The position numbers and the translations under genes are program-made. Source: an uncultured Rikenella sp. (GTDB lineage: Bacteria; Bacteroidota; Bacteroidia; Bacteroidales; Rikenellaceae). From it: DNA of 27,606 nucleotides. Where the stretch lies: positions 1-27,606 of the forward strand of contig NZ_CAJTMN010000021.1 in the NCBI RefSeq assembly GCF_910577125.1, written 5' to 3'. The notes beneath the pieces were generated by a model. That model had not been told where the DNA came from, did not search any database, and was given only the letters and a program-made list of their open reading frames with translations. Positions 13,541 to 21,860 of the stretch are shown here, piece by piece; position 1 is the stretch's first letter, and every line of letters starts with the position of its first letter.

Positions 13541-14050
13541 TTATCTCCGCTTGATACGAATATAATCGACGAATTCGAATCCCGGCACCGTCCCCTCCTC
13601 TGAAGCCGGATGCGCCTCGCGCCACACGGGACGCCACTCTTCGGGCCGCACCTCCGGGAAATAGGTATCTCCCTGTGGAGACGCGAAGATACGGGTCAGG
13701 TAGAGTTTATCGGCCGCCGGTATCGTCTGCCGATAGATCTCGCCTCCACCGATGATAAAGAGCTCCTCGTCGGTATCGGCATACCGCCGGACAGCCTCCT
13801 CCGGCGACGCCACGACCGTCACCCCCTCCGGCACACGGCAGTCCGCCGCCCGGCGCGTCACGACGACATTCGGTCGGTTCGGCAACGGCCGGCTGCCGAG
13901 CGATTCGAAGGTCTTGCGCCCCATCACCACCGGATGACCCGTCGTGATGCGTTTGAACCGCGCGAGGTCTTCGCGGAGATGCCACGGCATCCGGCCGTCG
14001 CAACCGATCACGCCATTTTCCGCTACTGCTGCAATCAGGGAAAGGATCAT
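13541..14050 (-). CDS. folA: Dihydrofolate reductase
   Basis: FolA reduces dihydrofolate to tetrahydrofolate with NADPH, supplying thymidylate and purine synthesis; it is the trimethoprim target. The 169-residue sequence shows the N-terminal strand MILSLIAAVAENGVIG, MPWHLREDLARFK with catalytic Asp28, the NADPH-binding VMGRKTFESLG segment, and a C-terminal FEFVDYIRIKRR. Length is normal. It is followed by the Gate-domain gene after 3 bases, and a TACCTTTG box lies 33 bases upstream of its ATG. Nothing suggests an acquired resistance allele: base use and setting look chromosomal. Confidence 0.96.
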   Translation of the reverse strand: MILSLIAAVAENGVIGCDGRMPWHLREDLARFKRITTGHPVVMGRKTFESLGSRPLPNRPNVVVTRRAADCRVPEGVTVVASPEEAVRRYADTDEELFIIGGGEIYRQTIPAADKLYLTRIFASPQGDTYFPEVRPEEWRPVWREAHPASEEGTVPGFEFVDYIRIKRR

Positions 14051-14082
14051 ACTCCGGATATAAGTTTCATTGGTTTCGCCGG

Positions 14083-14090
14083 CAAAGGTA
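14083..14090 (-). promoter_or_regulatory. Probable folA -7 box
   Basis: The minus strand reads TACCTTTG, a match to TAnnTTTG, 33 bases before the folA ATG and just after the stop of the GtrA-like gene. No clear -33 TTTG is present. Confidence 0.5.
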
Positions 14091-14101
14091 GGGAATCTCC
14101 G

Positions 14102-14623
14102 TCACTTTCCCCGTTCCGCCCATTCGCCCGCCGGCGGACAGCGGTGGGTGCGGAACGTGTAGAAACGCTGGGCCAGATAGCTGAACACGGTGGTCACCAC
14201 CTGCAGGGCGGCGTACGACAGCGACGGATAGCATCCCAGCACATCCACCAGCAGTTTCAGGCCGAAGTAGTTGATGGCGATATTGACTCCGACCACCTGG
14301 GCATAGCGGAAGAGCTGTTTGGCGCCGTGCACCTGCGACCGGTCGAAAGCCACCTTCCGCACCAGCCAGAAACCCGTAAAAAAGGTGATGACGAAAGCGA
14401 TCAGAAAGGCCAGGATCGGGGCCGAGACGGTGACGATGCCGAAGTCGGTGTCCCGTTTGCCCAGCACGTAGTTGAAGCAGAACCAGTAGAGAATCAGATT
14501 GAAGAGCAGATTCAGCCCCCCCACGAAAGCGTACCGGAAGGTCTCCTGCGGCACGAACCGCCGCAAGGGCCTGATATAGAAGAGATCCGCCAGTCTGGCG
14601 ATGAATCCGTGTATAGCCGTCAA
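14102..14623 (-). CDS. GtrA-like family membrane protein
   Basis: A 173-residue protein with four predicted membrane segments: near TFRYAFVGGLNLLFNLILYWF, VSAPILAFLIAFVITFFTGFWL, LFRYAQVVGVNIAINYFGLKLLV, and ALQVVTTVFSYLAQRFYTF. The FRYAFVGG opening and the closing SYLAQRFYTF fit the GtrA-like family, whose members are thought to flip or assist transfer of lipid-linked sugars. The start MTAIHGFIARL gives a short cytoplasmic N-terminus. It is 13 bases after the DUF3575-like gene and 51 before folA. Substrate is unknown; the surface-sugar genes around it fit an envelope role. Confidence 0.82.
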   Translation of the reverse strand: MTAIHGFIARLADLFYIRPLRRFVPQETFRYAFVGGLNLLFNLILYWFCFNYVLGKRDTDFGIVTVSAPILAFLIAFVITFFTGFWLVRKVAFDRSQVHGAKQLFRYAQVVGVNIAINYFGLKLLVDVLGCYPSLSYAALQVVTTVFSYLAQRFYTFRTHRCPPAGEWAERGK

Positions 14624-14636
14624 AACAGTCGTCGAT

Positions 14637-15209
14637 TTATTCGCCCTTGCGCCCCATCCCCAGCCGGTAGACGAAGGTCACCCCCGCCTTATACGGAATC
14701 CACTCGCCGCTCGCGTTCCAGTCCGCATAGTGCCGGCCGGTCGTCCGGTCGACGCCGTAGTAGTGTCCGTAGTGCCATCCGCCGCCGACATAGAAGTCCA
14801 TCCCCCAACGCCGCGCGATATCGATCTGCCCCCCCAGCGTAAGACCGATACAAGTTCCGTAGCCGTGTTGCACGTCGGTTTTCGGGTGATCCCACTTGCT
14901 CACCTCGTACCAGTCGTACGAGACATACGCCCCGGCATAAAATCCCCGGAAAGCCTGTTTCGGATAGAACCGCACCTCGGGAATCACCTGCACCCCCTTC
15001 ATCGGCCGCCCCTTGACGCTCTCCCACGGCGACCAGACGACGTCGCCGTTGAAAGTGAACCGGTTGCCGAGCCGCGTCTCGACCGACATATTGGGCACGC
15101 CCACCGCCCAGTACAGAGCGTTCCATTTCAAAGCCGTCCCCTGACCCGCCGCCCGCAACGTGCAGCACATCATGACCAGAAAGGCCGAAACCGCAATTTT
15201 ACGCCGCAT
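14637..15209 (-). CDS. DUF3575-like outer-membrane or secreted protein
   Basis: A 190-residue protein starting MRRKIAVSAFLVMMCCTLRAAGQG, a classic signal peptide. The mature part (ALKWNALYWAVGVPNMSVETRLG..., then FYPKQAFRGFYAGAYVSYDWYEVSKW and alternating YVGGGWHYGHYYG strands) is rich in aromatic beta-strands and resembles DUF3575, a Bacteroidota family of likely small beta-barrels. The frame extends to 15269 but ATG at 15209 is preferred: it starts the signal peptide and sits about 20 bases from a TATCTTTG box that the longer form would overlap. It is divergent from the SLBB export gene and upstream of the GtrA-like gene. Function is unknown. Confidence 0.8.
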   Translation of the reverse strand: MRRKIAVSAFLVMMCCTLRAAGQGTALKWNALYWAVGVPNMSVETRLGNRFTFNGDVVWSPWESVKGRPMKGVQVIPEVRFYPKQAFRGFYAGAYVSYDWYEVSKWDHPKTDVQHGYGTCIGLTLGGQIDIARRWGMDFYVGGGWHYGHYYGVDRTTGRHYADWNASGEWIPYKAGVTFVYRLGMGRKGE

Positions 15210-15229
15210 AAATCGTTGGTTTAACACAT

Positions 15230-15237
15230 CAAAGATA
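15230..15237 (-). promoter_or_regulatory. -7 box for the DUF3575-like gene (divergent pair)
   Basis: The minus strand reads TATCTTTG, a perfect TAnnTTTG, about 20 bases before the ATG at 15209. It forms an inverted pair with the box at 15249-15256, 11 bases apart. Confidence 0.65.
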
Positions 15238-15248
15238 GTATAAAATAT

Positions 15249-15256
15249 TATCTTTG
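15249..15256 (+). promoter_or_regulatory. -7 box for the SLBB export gene (divergent pair)
   Basis: The plus strand reads TATCTTTG, 21 bases before the ATG at 15278. The AT-rich spacer between the two boxes means RNA polymerase on one strand would cover the other, so the two directions may compete. Confidence 0.65.
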
Positions 15257-15277
15257 CCGAAAATGGCAATTTTATCC

Positions 15278-17929
15278 ATGAAGTGGCACCTGTTTTTAGT
15301 CTCCGCGCTGGGCGGCGGCATGATGTGGGCGGCCGGCCTCTCTACGGCTTCGGCCCAAAACCGCGAAATCACGCCGGAAATGATCCGGCAGGCTCAGGCG
15401 GCGGGGTACAATCCCAACCTGCGCGAGGGTTTGGAAGGGCTGGGCGATCTGGAAAAGCTGAAAGAGAAAGTCTCGTCGTCCGATAAAAGCTCCGGCAAGG
15501 AGAAGACCGGCACGAAATCGACCTCGACGGATCGGACGCGGAAAGATTCCGACCTGAAAAACCTGGAATACGACCGACGGAACAACGGGGTGGACACCCG
15601 CGGTTCGGCTTACCAGCGGGAACAGGAGCGGCAGAACGACTACCGGGTACGCACCATCCGGGACAAGGACGGGAATCTGGTGGATGCCGAGACGGGCGAG
15701 ATTTTCGAAACGGCGGACGGCACGGTGACGGCTGCCGGCAAACAGAATATGACGGCGGGGAGCCGGATGGTGCTCGACCCGCGGCTGGACGCGCTCGGGC
15801 AGCTGACGCCGGAGGAGGCGCAGCGGCTCAAGGAGGCGGAAAAACGGATCCAGGACTCCATCCTGCGCAACAGCGTCTTCGGCCGGGAGATCTTCTCGGC
15901 GAGGAACCTGACCTTCGCGCCGACCTATAACCTGCCCACGCCGGCCAACTACGTGCTGGCGGGCGGAGACCGGCTCTTCATCGACCTGTGGGGCGACGCC
16001 GAAGCCAACTACGACCTGAAGGTGAGTCCGGACGGGATCATCGTCATCCCGGATGCCGGAATCGTGCCGGTGGGCGGACTCACGATCGAGGCGGCGGAAA
16101 AACGGATACGAAACAAACTGGCGAACTCGGTGTCGGGGCTCAACGACGGCTCGGTGCAGCTCAAGCTGTCGCTGGGCGACATCCGGTCGATCAAGGTCAA
16201 CATCATCGGCGAGGCTTCCATGCCGGGGACTTATACGCTGCCGTCGCTGGCCACGCTGTTCAACGCCCTGTACGAGGCAGGCGGGGTGAGCGACATCGGC
16301 TCGCTGCGGAGCATCAAGCTGATCCGGGGGAACAAACAGGTGGCCGAGCTGGACGTCTACGACTACCTGCTGGGCGGGAAACAGGAGGTGAACGTCGGGT
16401 TGCAGGACAACGACCTGATCGTGGTGCAGCCGTACGAAAATCTGGTCAAGGTGACGGGGAAGGTGAAGCGGCCGCGGATCTATGAACTCAAAAAGGGCGA
16501 GACGGCGGCGAACCTTCTGGACTATGTCGGGGGATTCATGGGAGAGGCGTACAAAGACAACCTGACGGTGAACCGCAAGTCGGGACGGATGATGAGCGTG
16601 CACAACGTGCCGGCCGAGGATTTCGCAGTCTTCGCCATGGCCGACGGCGACAGCGTGACGGTGGGCGAGGTCATCCGGCAGTATGCCAACCGGGTGACGA
16701 TCGAAGGGGCGGTCTGGCGGCCGGGAGACTATGAACTCGACGACAGCACGGTCACCCTCCGCCAGCTGATCGAACGGGCCGAAGGGGTTCGCGGCGACGC
16801 ACTCATGAGCCGGACGCAGATCGTGCGCCTCAATGACGACTACACGTTCACTGTCGAGGCGGTCGACCTGCGGGGACTGCTGGACGGGACGGTGGCGGAC
16901 ATCCGGCTCAGACCGGAAGACCTGGTGCGGATTCCGTCGATCAACTCGCTGCGCGAAGGGTACACCATCGATGTCAAAGGAGAGGTCAATACGCCGCAGA
17001 CGCTGCTCTATCGCGACAACATGACGATCGAGGACGCCATCCTGATGGCCAACGGGCTCAAGGAGTCGGCGTCGCTGGCCCGGATCGAGGTGGCGCGGCG
17101 GGTGAAGAACCCCAACTCGACGGAACAGTCGGATCGGATCGCCGAACTCTATCAGTTCAACATCCCGGCCGACCTGGGACTCTCGGCCGAGACCGCTTCG
17201 TTCAAGCTCCAGCCGTTCGACCAGATCTATATCCGCCGGTCGCCGGGATACAACGAACAGACCAGCGTCTTTGCGCAGGGCGAACTGCTTTTCAGCGGCG
17301 AGTACGTCCTCTCGACCAACAACGACCGTCTGAGCGACTTGGTGGCCAAAGCAGGGGGGCTGACCTCGGAAGCTTATGCACCGGGAGCCTACCTGAAACG
17401 GAAGCTGACCGAAGAACGGCTGGCCCGGCTGGAGACCTTGTCCGACCTCTCGGCCCGGGGACGGTCGGCGACGGGAGACACGATCGTGCTGAAACAGATG
17501 GAGGTGGGAGACTACTTCCCGATCGCCATCGACCTGCCGGCCGCCCTGGCCAATCCGGACGGACTGGACAACCTCGTGCTGGAGGACGGGGACATGCTGA
17601 TGGTGCCGAAATTCAACAACACGGTGACCATCAGCGGGGCGGTGCTCTACCCGTGTACCGTCACCTACGTCGAAGGACAGAAAATTAAAAACTATATCGC
17701 CCGCGGAGGGGGATATGCCGACCGGGCCAAGAAACGGCCGTTCGTGATCTATGCCAACGGTCTGCCGGACGCCAAGCGCGGCGGAAAGTGGCCGAAGGTG
17801 GAGCCGGGGTGCGAAATCGTCATCCCGTCCAAGCCGCCGAAGGGACGCGGGATGAGCGCGGCCGAAGTGATGGGCCTGATGACCAATACGGTCTCGATGG
17901 CGGCGATGCTGACCTCGATCATCAAGTAA
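15278..17929 (+). CDS. SLBB-domain polysaccharide export outer-membrane protein
   Basis: An 883-residue secreted protein of the Wza/polysaccharide export class, which forms an outer-membrane channel for capsule or exopolysaccharide. A signal peptide (MKWHLFLVSALGGGMMWAAG...ASAQ) without lipobox is followed by a charged Lys/Ser/Asp-rich region (about 55-150), the export domain (YVLAGGDRLFIDLWGDAEANY ... VSPDGIIVIPDAG), and several SLBB-type repeats (for example VKVTGKVKRP, VTIEGAVWRPGDYEL, YTIDVKGEVNTP, VTISGAVLYPCTV). The C-terminus ends in a hydrophobic segment. The frame extends to a TTG at 15254, but that lies in the -7 box; ATG 15278 gives a good signal peptide. The gene leads into waaA. 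No Wzc-like kinase is nearby. Confidence 0.88.
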   Translation: MKWHLFLVSALGGGMMWAAGLSTASAQNREITPEMIRQAQAAGYNPNLREGLEGLGDLEKLKEKVSSSDKSSGKEKTGTKSTSTDRTRKDSDLKNLEYDRRNNGVDTRGSAYQREQERQNDYRVRTIRDKDGNLVDAETGEIFETADGTVTAAGKQNMTAGSRMVLDPRLDALGQLTPEEAQRLKEAEKRIQDSILRNSVFGREIFSARNLTFAPTYNLPTPANYVLAGGDRLFIDLWGDAEANYDLKVSPDGIIVIPDAGIVPVGGLTIEAAEKRIRNKLANSVSGLNDGSVQLKLSLGDIRSIKVNIIGEASMPGTYTLPSLATLFNALYEAGGVSDIGSLRSIKLIRGNKQVAELDVYDYLLGGKQEVNVGLQDNDLIVVQPYENLVKVTGKVKRPRIYELKKGETAANLLDYVGGFMGEAYKDNLTVNRKSGRMMSVHNVPAEDFAVFAMADGDSVTVGEVIRQYANRVTIEGAVWRPGDYELDDSTVTLRQLIERAEGVRGDALMSRTQIVRLNDDYTFTVEAVDLRGLLDGTVADIRLRPEDLVRIPSINSLREGYTIDVKGEVNTPQTLLYRDNMTIEDAILMANGLKESASLARIEVARRVKNPNSTEQSDRIAELYQFNIPADLGLSAETASFKLQPFDQIYIRRSPGYNEQTSVFAQGELLFSGEYVLSTNNDRLSDLVAKAGGLTSEAYAPGAYLKRKLTEERLARLETLSDLSARGRSATGDTIVLKQMEVGDYFPIAIDLPAALANPDGLDNLVLEDGDMLMVPKFNNTVTISGAVLYPCTVTYVEGQKIKNYIARGGGYADRAKKRPFVIYANGLPDAKRGGKWPKVEPGCEIVIPSKPPKGRGMSAAEVMGLMTNTVSMAAMLTSIIK

Positions 17930-17950
17930 TCACCCGGATTGGAATCGGCC

Positions 17951-19252
17951 GTGAAATATCTGTATAACTGTTCCATACGCGCTTTCAGCCTGGCCATCGC
18001 CCTGGCCGCGCCGTTCCACCGGAAAGCACGGCTGCTCCACCGGGGGCGGAAGGGTCTGCTGCGGCGGATCGAGCGGGCGGAAACCGCGGCCTCTTCGGCG
18101 GGAGGGGGATTGCAGACCATATGGGTGCACTGCGCCTCGCTCGGGGAGTTCGAGCAGGGGAGGCCGCTGATCGAGGCGATTCGGGCGAAACATCCGGTCG
18201 GAACGCCGGATTACCGGCGGATCGTACTGACCTTTTATTCGCCTTCGGGATACGAAATCCGGAAAAACTACCCGGAAGCGGATGCCATCTACTACCTGCC
18301 GGCCGATACGCCGCGGAATGCGAGGCGGTTCGTGAGGGCGGTACGGCCGGAGCTGGCCGTTTTCGTCAAATACGAATACTGGCACAACTACCTCTCGGCG
18401 TTGCGGGAGTTCGGGGCGAAGAGCTGCGTGGTGTCGGCGATTTTCCGGCCGGACACCGTCTTTTTCCGGAACGGCGCCATGGGGCGGTTCATGCGCCGGA
18501 CGATCGGACTGCTCGACCGTTTTTTCGTCCAGAACGAAGATTCGGCACGATTGTTGGGCTCGATCGGATTCGGGCCGGAGCGGGTGACGGTGAGCGGAGA
18601 CACGCGGTTCGACCGGGTCGCGGCGCTGGCGGCTTCGGCGGCGACTCGGGAAATGCCGTGGGTGGAGACTTTCGTGGAGGGCGTTCAGAGGCCGGTGATG
18701 GTCTGCGGGAGTACCTGGGGGCCGGACGAGGAGATATTGCTCGAACTGATGCACGCACGGCCGGAAATGAAATTTATCGTGGCGCCGCATGAGCTGGAGT
18801 CGGCGCGGATCGACTCCCTCATTGCGCGGAGCGGACGGAAAGGAGTGCGGTACACACATCTGGCTGCGTCCGGCGACGGATCGACGGAAATTTTGCGGGA
18901 GGCCACGCTATTGGTGATCGACACGATCGGGATGCTGTCGGGCGTTTATCGGTACGGGCAGCTGGCCTATATCGGCGGAGGGTTCGGACGCGGGATACAC
19001 AACACGCTGGAGGCGGCGACGTGGGGGATACCGGTGCTCTTCGGGCCGAAATACGAGGCTTTTGCCGAGGCGGTGGAGCTGGTGGCTTTAGGAGCGGCGG
19101 CCTCGGTGTCGGGGGCGGAGGAGCTGAAGGCGACCGTGGCGGCGTGGACGGACGACCCGGAAAAGCTGCGGGAGCGGGGAGCATCGGCTGCGGAATATGT
19201 CCGGAGCCGCGCGGGAGCGACACAAAAGATACTCGGTGCGCTGGGCTTGTGA
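17951..19252 (+). CDS. waaA: 3-deoxy-D-manno-octulosonic acid (Kdo) transferase
   Basis: WaaA (KdtA) adds Kdo from CMP-Kdo to the lipid A precursor at the inner membrane. An N-terminal membrane anchor (YLYNCSIRAFSLAIALAAPF) is followed by VHCASLGEFEQGRPLI, which holds the catalytic Glu, FYSPSGYE, a VFVKYEYWHNYL segment, and a C-terminal nucleotide-binding fold with YIGGGFGRGIHNTLEAATWGIPVLFGPKYEAF. ATG is absent at the start; GTG at 17951 (VKYLYN) aligns with the usual N-terminus, while an upstream TTG at 17939 is less likely. Length is 433. It begins 21 bases after the export gene and indicates a Kdo-containing lipopolysaccharide. Confidence 0.93.
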   Translation: MKYLYNCSIRAFSLAIALAAPFHRKARLLHRGRKGLLRRIERAETAASSAGGGLQTIWVHCASLGEFEQGRPLIEAIRAKHPVGTPDYRRIVLTFYSPSGYEIRKNYPEADAIYYLPADTPRNARRFVRAVRPELAVFVKYEYWHNYLSALREFGAKSCVVSAIFRPDTVFFRNGAMGRFMRRTIGLLDRFFVQNEDSARLLGSIGFGPERVTVSGDTRFDRVAALAASAATREMPWVETFVEGVQRPVMVCGSTWGPDEEILLELMHARPEMKFIVAPHELESARIDSLIARSGRKGVRYTHLAASGDGSTEILREATLLVIDTIGMLSGVYRYGQLAYIGGGFGRGIHNTLEAATWGIPVLFGPKYEAFAEAVELVALGAAASVSGAEELKATVAAWTDDPEKLRERGASAAEYVRSRAGATQKILGALGL

Positions 19253-19273
19253 CGGCGCCGAAAGGACGGCGAT

Positions 19274-19304
19274 TTTGTCAGTAATTCTGAAATCACTACA
19301 TTTG
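19274..19304 (+). promoter_or_regulatory. Promoter of the SPOR-like gene
   Basis: TTTG at 19274-19277 and TACATTTG at 19297-19304 are separated by 19 bases, the full Bacteroidota -33/-7 arrangement, and lie 26 bases before the ATG at 19331. This is the best-formed promoter in the window. Confidence 0.75.
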
Positions 19305-19330
19305 CTCACGTAATAAACCAGTTACGCGCT

Positions 19331-20185
19331 ATGTCAAGATTCATCATACGATTCGCACTTCCGGTTCTGATGCTCGGAGGGGCTGTTCTCTTCTCCTCGA
19401 TCGAGGAGCTCCCGGCCCGGAGCCGCCGGGCTGCGCGGCAGCGGGCCGAAGCGCTCAGCTACCAGCAGGCCGGAGGCGTAGCACCCAGGAAAGGGGAATG
19501 GGTCGACCCGAACGCCACGGTGGTACGGGGTACGCCGCGCGCCCAGCTCAACCCGTCGGGACGGCTGGTCTGCAACCTCTCGGAACGGCGGGCCGAACTG
19601 CAGCGGCAGGTGGATATGCTCGGAGCCGAGCTCCGGACGGCACGCGGGCCGCGGGCACGGAAGATCACCAAAGAGCTGGCCGAGCTGGCCGATCAGATCG
19701 CCGTGCTGGATCGGAAACTCGAATCGCTGCCCCAGGAGAGGACTTTCTCGGACATCTACTCCAGCGGACGGTCGTTCAAACACTTCGTCGACTCACTCGT
19801 AGACCTCCGGATTCAGGAAGAGGGATATGTCAAAGGGCCGGGCGAAGTGAGCGCGACGGAACGCTATATGGCGGCACCGGCGCCTCAGCCCCAGCAGTCG
19901 ATGATTCCGGCCGAGTCCAGAATCGTCTTCCGGATTCAGGTCGGGCTGACGGCACGGCCGAGCGAAAATACCTACTCCGACGTGGAAGGAGTGCGGATGG
20001 TGCGGCGGCCGGACGGGAAATACGCCTACTACTACGGCGCCTATCCGACCCATGCCGAGGCACAGGCGGCCTGCCGGCATTTTCGGGCGACGCATCCGCG
20101 ATACCGGGACGCCTTCGTAGTGGCTTTGCAGGGGGGCAAACGGATCAGCGTGCAGGAGGCGATGCGCCTGACCGGAGGGATGTAA
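19331..20185 (+). CDS. Secreted SPOR-like domain protein
   Basis: A 284-residue protein with an N-terminal signal or anchor (MSRFIIRFALPVLMLGGAVLF), a basic Arg/Ala-rich stretch, a predicted coiled coil (SERRAELQRQVDMLGAELRTAR ... ELADQIAVLDRKLESL), and a C-terminal domain beginning RIVFRIQVGLTARP and continuing YYYGAYPTHAEAQAACRHF and DAFVVALQGGKRISVQEA. That layout (strand, sequence-poor loop, YYYGAY, helix, AFVVA strand) fits the SPOR fold, which binds denuded peptidoglycan at division sites. It has its own promoter and precedes rpoN. The exact role is not known; the SPOR call rests on pattern. Confidence 0.75.
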   Translation: MSRFIIRFALPVLMLGGAVLFSSIEELPARSRRAARQRAEALSYQQAGGVAPRKGEWVDPNATVVRGTPRAQLNPSGRLVCNLSERRAELQRQVDMLGAELRTARGPRARKITKELAELADQIAVLDRKLESLPQERTFSDIYSSGRSFKHFVDSLVDLRIQEEGYVKGPGEVSATERYMAAPAPQPQQSMIPAESRIVFRIQVGLTARPSENTYSDVEGVRMVRRPDGKYAYYYGAYPTHAEAQAACRHFRATHPRYRDAFVVALQGGKRISVQEAMRLTGGM

Positions 20186-20245
20186 GACACGACAAGGGGG
20201 ACTCCTCTCCGAACACATCTCTCCCGATTCCCGGCGAAAATTCCG

Positions 20246-20278
20246 ATCGCCGCTCGTCCATACGAAACGAGCGGCGAT
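20246..20278 (+). terminator. Possible terminator hairpin after the SPOR-like gene
   Basis: CGCCGCTCGT and ACGAGCGGCG form a perfect 10-bp stem with a 9-base loop, but no T-tract follows. It separates the SPOR-like gene from the rpoN promoter. Confidence 0.4.
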
Positions 20279-20283
20279 TCGCG

Positions 20284-20317
20284 TTTGAAAAAATCAGCCC
20301 GAAAATCCGTACATTTG
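20284..20317 (+). promoter_or_regulatory. Probable rpoN promoter
   Basis: TTTG at 20284-20287 and TACATTTG at 20310-20317, 22 bases apart, lie 37 bases before the rpoN ATG. The -7 box is perfect; spacing is slightly long. Confidence 0.6.
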
Positions 20318-20354
20318 CCCGAATTACCGTTTATACGCATACAACCGAACTTTT

Positions 20355-21773
20355 ATGGCGGCCATCAGTCAAAGTTTAGAACAGAAACTCCAGCAACGGC
20401 TCTCGCCCCAGCAGATACAGGGAATCAAGCTGCTGGAGCTGCCCACGCTCCAGCTCGAACAGCGCGTCAAACAGGAGATCGAGGAGAATCCCGTCCTCGA
20501 AGAGGAGGAGCGCGAACCCGAAACGGACGAAGCGCAGCTCACGCTGGAAGACTACCTCCGGAACGAGGAGAGCGCCGCATCGTATAAGCTCAAAGTCAAC
20601 AACACCTCCAAGGACGACGACCGGAAGTCGCCCACCTTGTCGCAGGGGATGTCGCTGCAGGACTTCCTGATCGAACAGCTCGCCTACCACGACCTCGACG
20701 AACGCGAGATGACCATCGCCCGCTTCATCATCGGCACGCTCGACGACGACGGCTACCTGAGGCGGCCCATCGCCTCGATTACCGACGACATCGCCTTTAC
20801 GCAAGGGGTCGAAGTGACCGAAGAGGAGGTGGAACGGATCGTCGGCGTCATCCAGATGCTCGACCCGGCCGGGATCGGGGCGCGGAACCTCGGCGAGTGT
20901 CTGATCATCCAGCTCCGGGCTTTGCGTGAGCAGACACCGGCCGTGAAGCTGGCCATCGCGATCCTTTCCGACCACTACGACGCCTTCCTGAAAAAGCACT
21001 ACGAACGGATGATCCGGCGGTTAGGGGTGACCGAAGAGGAGTTCCGGGCGGCACTGGAGGAGATCATGCACCTCAACCCGAAGCCCACCAACGGCTATGC
21101 CGACGAGAGCTCGGCCGCATCGCCGAACATCGTGCCCGACTTCCTGCTCGACTACAACAACGGCAACTTCGACCTCCAGCTGGCATCGCGGAGCGTGCCC
21201 GACCTGAAGATCAACAGCAGCTACCTGCGGATGGCCGAACGGGCGATGAACACCGCGGAACAGAGCGAAGCGGACAAGGAGGCGCTGCAATTCATCAAAC
21301 AGAAGATCGAGTCGGCCAAGTGGTTCATCTCGGCCCTCAAGCAGCGGCAGGAGACCCTGATAAAGACCATGCGGGCTATCCTCCACTTCCAGCACGACTT
21401 CTTCGTCGAGGGGGACGAGGCCAAGCTCCGGCCGATGATCCTCAAGGACATCGCCGACGCCACGGGATTCGACATCTCGACCATCTCGCGGGTGGTCAAC
21501 AGCAAGTACATCCAGACCCACTTCGGCGTCTTTCTGCTGAAATACTTCTTCTCGGAAGGGATGCTCACCGAGAGCGGCGAGGAGGTCTCCACGCGCGAGA
21601 TCAAACGGATTCTGGCCGAGGCGATCGAACACGAAGACAAGCGAGACCCGCTGACGGACGAAGCCCTGATGGACACCCTGACGGCCAAGGGATACAAGAT
21701 CGCCCGGCGGACGGTGGCCAAGTACCGCGAGATGCTCGGCATTCCGGCATCGCGGCTCAGGAAAGAGCTGTAA
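20355..21773 (+). CDS. rpoN: RNA polymerase sigma-54 factor
   Basis: RpoN directs RNA polymerase to -24/-12 promoters and needs an ATP-driven enhancer-binding protein to open them. Region I is Gln/Leu-rich (SLEQKLQQRLSPQQIQGIKLLEL), followed by an acidic linker (EEEEREPETDE), the core-binding region, an HTH segment (DIADATGFDISTISRVVNSKYIQT) and the RpoN box ARRTVAKYR (about residues 450-458). Length 472 is normal. It has a private promoter, and the next gene is co-directional after 87 bases. No enhancer-binding protein gene or clear GG-N10-GC site was noticed in the window, so its local targets are unknown. Confidence 0.96.
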   Translation: MAAISQSLEQKLQQRLSPQQIQGIKLLELPTLQLEQRVKQEIEENPVLEEEEREPETDEAQLTLEDYLRNEESAASYKLKVNNTSKDDDRKSPTLSQGMSLQDFLIEQLAYHDLDEREMTIARFIIGTLDDDGYLRRPIASITDDIAFTQGVEVTEEEVERIVGVIQMLDPAGIGARNLGECLIIQLRALREQTPAVKLAIAILSDHYDAFLKKHYERMIRRLGVTEEEFRAALEEIMHLNPKPTNGYADESSAASPNIVPDFLLDYNNGNFDLQLASRSVPDLKINSSYLRMAERAMNTAEQSEADKEALQFIKQKIESAKWFISALKQRQETLIKTMRAILHFQHDFFVEGDEAKLRPMILKDIADATGFDISTISRVVNSKYIQTHFGVFLLKYFFSEGMLTESGEEVSTREIKRILAEAIEHEDKRDPLTDEALMDTLTAKGYKIARRTVAKYREMLGIPASRLRKEL

Positions 21774-21860
21774 CCGGCTTCCACACCCTCCAGCCCGCTG
21801 ACCACCCGTAAAACAGCTACCTTTTTATAACCCCGGCGCACCGTGCGCCCCTTTGTCGAT

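Noticed and set aside
13541..14050. folA as an acquired trimethoprim-resistance gene
   Set aside because: Length, composition and operon setting look like the native chromosomal gene, with no mobile element adjoining it.
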